Assembly (NCBI RefSeq): GCF_035594125.1
Contig: NC_087171.1
Location: 13,948,267-14,012,266 of the forward strand
Origin: Scylla paramamosain
Lineage: Eukaryota; Arthropoda; Malacostraca; Decapoda; Portunidae
DNA length: 64,000 bases
Direction of reading: 5' to 3'
Position numbers and translations under genes: made by a program. Each line of letters begins with the position of its first letter. The stretch's first letter is position 1. The notes under the pieces are model-generated. The model made no database searches, had not been told where the DNA came from, and saw only the letters and a program-made list of their open reading frames with translations. Below, piece by piece: positions 63,788 to 64,000 of the stretch.

Positions 63788-64000
63788 AAAAAGAAGCAAT
63801 ACGTAACTTCTAAAGCATGGTAGGCATTTTACTGCAATTCTTCCTTCTATTTGGGCCTTTGGATTGTTGTCTCCTTGTCCTCGTTTTTAGATGCCTGTAC
63901 GTGGTGGCGCAGGCAGGATCTTTCGAGTTATGCCTTTGCAGAGACTCGTGGTGTTCCCTCTGAGCTTTCTTACTAAATAATTGTCGTGGAAGGGAGACTT
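63788..64000. other. Terminal low-copy spacer
   Basis: No gene is recognised. Confidence 0.5.

Overview
This is non-coding or at most sparsely coding DNA from a large animal genome, most likely a decapod crustacean and plausibly a crab. The organism call is an inference. It rests on the very high density of long (CT)n, (CA)n, (TA)n and trinucleotide arrays, on truncated Jockey-like and CR1-like LINE ends of the kind I associate with decapod genomes, on tRNA-derived SINE heads, and on a degenerate stretch of the arthropod telomere pentamer (TTAGG/CCTAA). There are no operons, ribosome binding sites, bacterial genes or CRISPR arrays. By my hand count, simple-sequence arrays cover roughly 12% of the 64 kb. 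Most long open frames are translations of these arrays and are not genes.

Layout. 0-9 kb: microsatellites, a 66-bp minisatellite (1.98-2.13 kb), a tRNA-like SINE head (1.85-1.92 kb, minus), two copies of a dispersed ~180-bp repeat in opposite orientation (4.3-4.7 kb), and two LINE tails (6.0 kb Jockey-like minus, 7.3 kb CR1-like plus). 9-19 kb: low-copy DNA with diverged tandem repeats (11.8, 13.1 and 16.9 kb) and a second CR1-like LINE tail at 18.5 kb. 19.4-20.6 kb: the clearest protein-derived feature, a 1-kb 5'-truncated and frameshifted LINE reverse transcriptase on the minus strand, boxed between two (GT)n arrays. 20.7-26 kb: more copies of the dispersed repeat, a TTAA-flanked palindromic MITE and a telomere-like block next to a tandem pair of dispersed-repeat copies. 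26-34 kb: microsatellites, a GT-AT-CA composite able to form a giant hairpin, and a ~123-bp tandem repeat at 32.6-33.0 kb.

34-37 kb has few arrays and holds the best cluster of coding-like short frames: a 44-codon candidate exon, a candidate signal-anchor N terminus, and a weak Ig-like edge. 41-43.7 kb is the longest array-free stretch and is AT-rich. 44-46 kb holds an unassigned 116-codon ORF and a phase-0 candidate exon with good splice sites. 46.5 kb holds a structured (CAGT)n array. 48-58 kb contains several homeobox-site-rich or GGCGCC-rich segments that read like conserved regulatory DNA, the second MITE copy, and a perfect 32-bp inverted repeat at 53.9 kb. 59-64 kb has (TAC)n/(GTA)n arrays, a composite tandem duplication and a second tRNA-like SINE head.

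No complete gene can be assembled from the sequence. The candidate exons are recorded at low confidence because no homology search was possible. I found no convincing new biological system. The most checkable novelties are the MITE family, the dispersed repeat family, the perfect hairpin, the inverted pairing of complementary arrays and the candidate exons.
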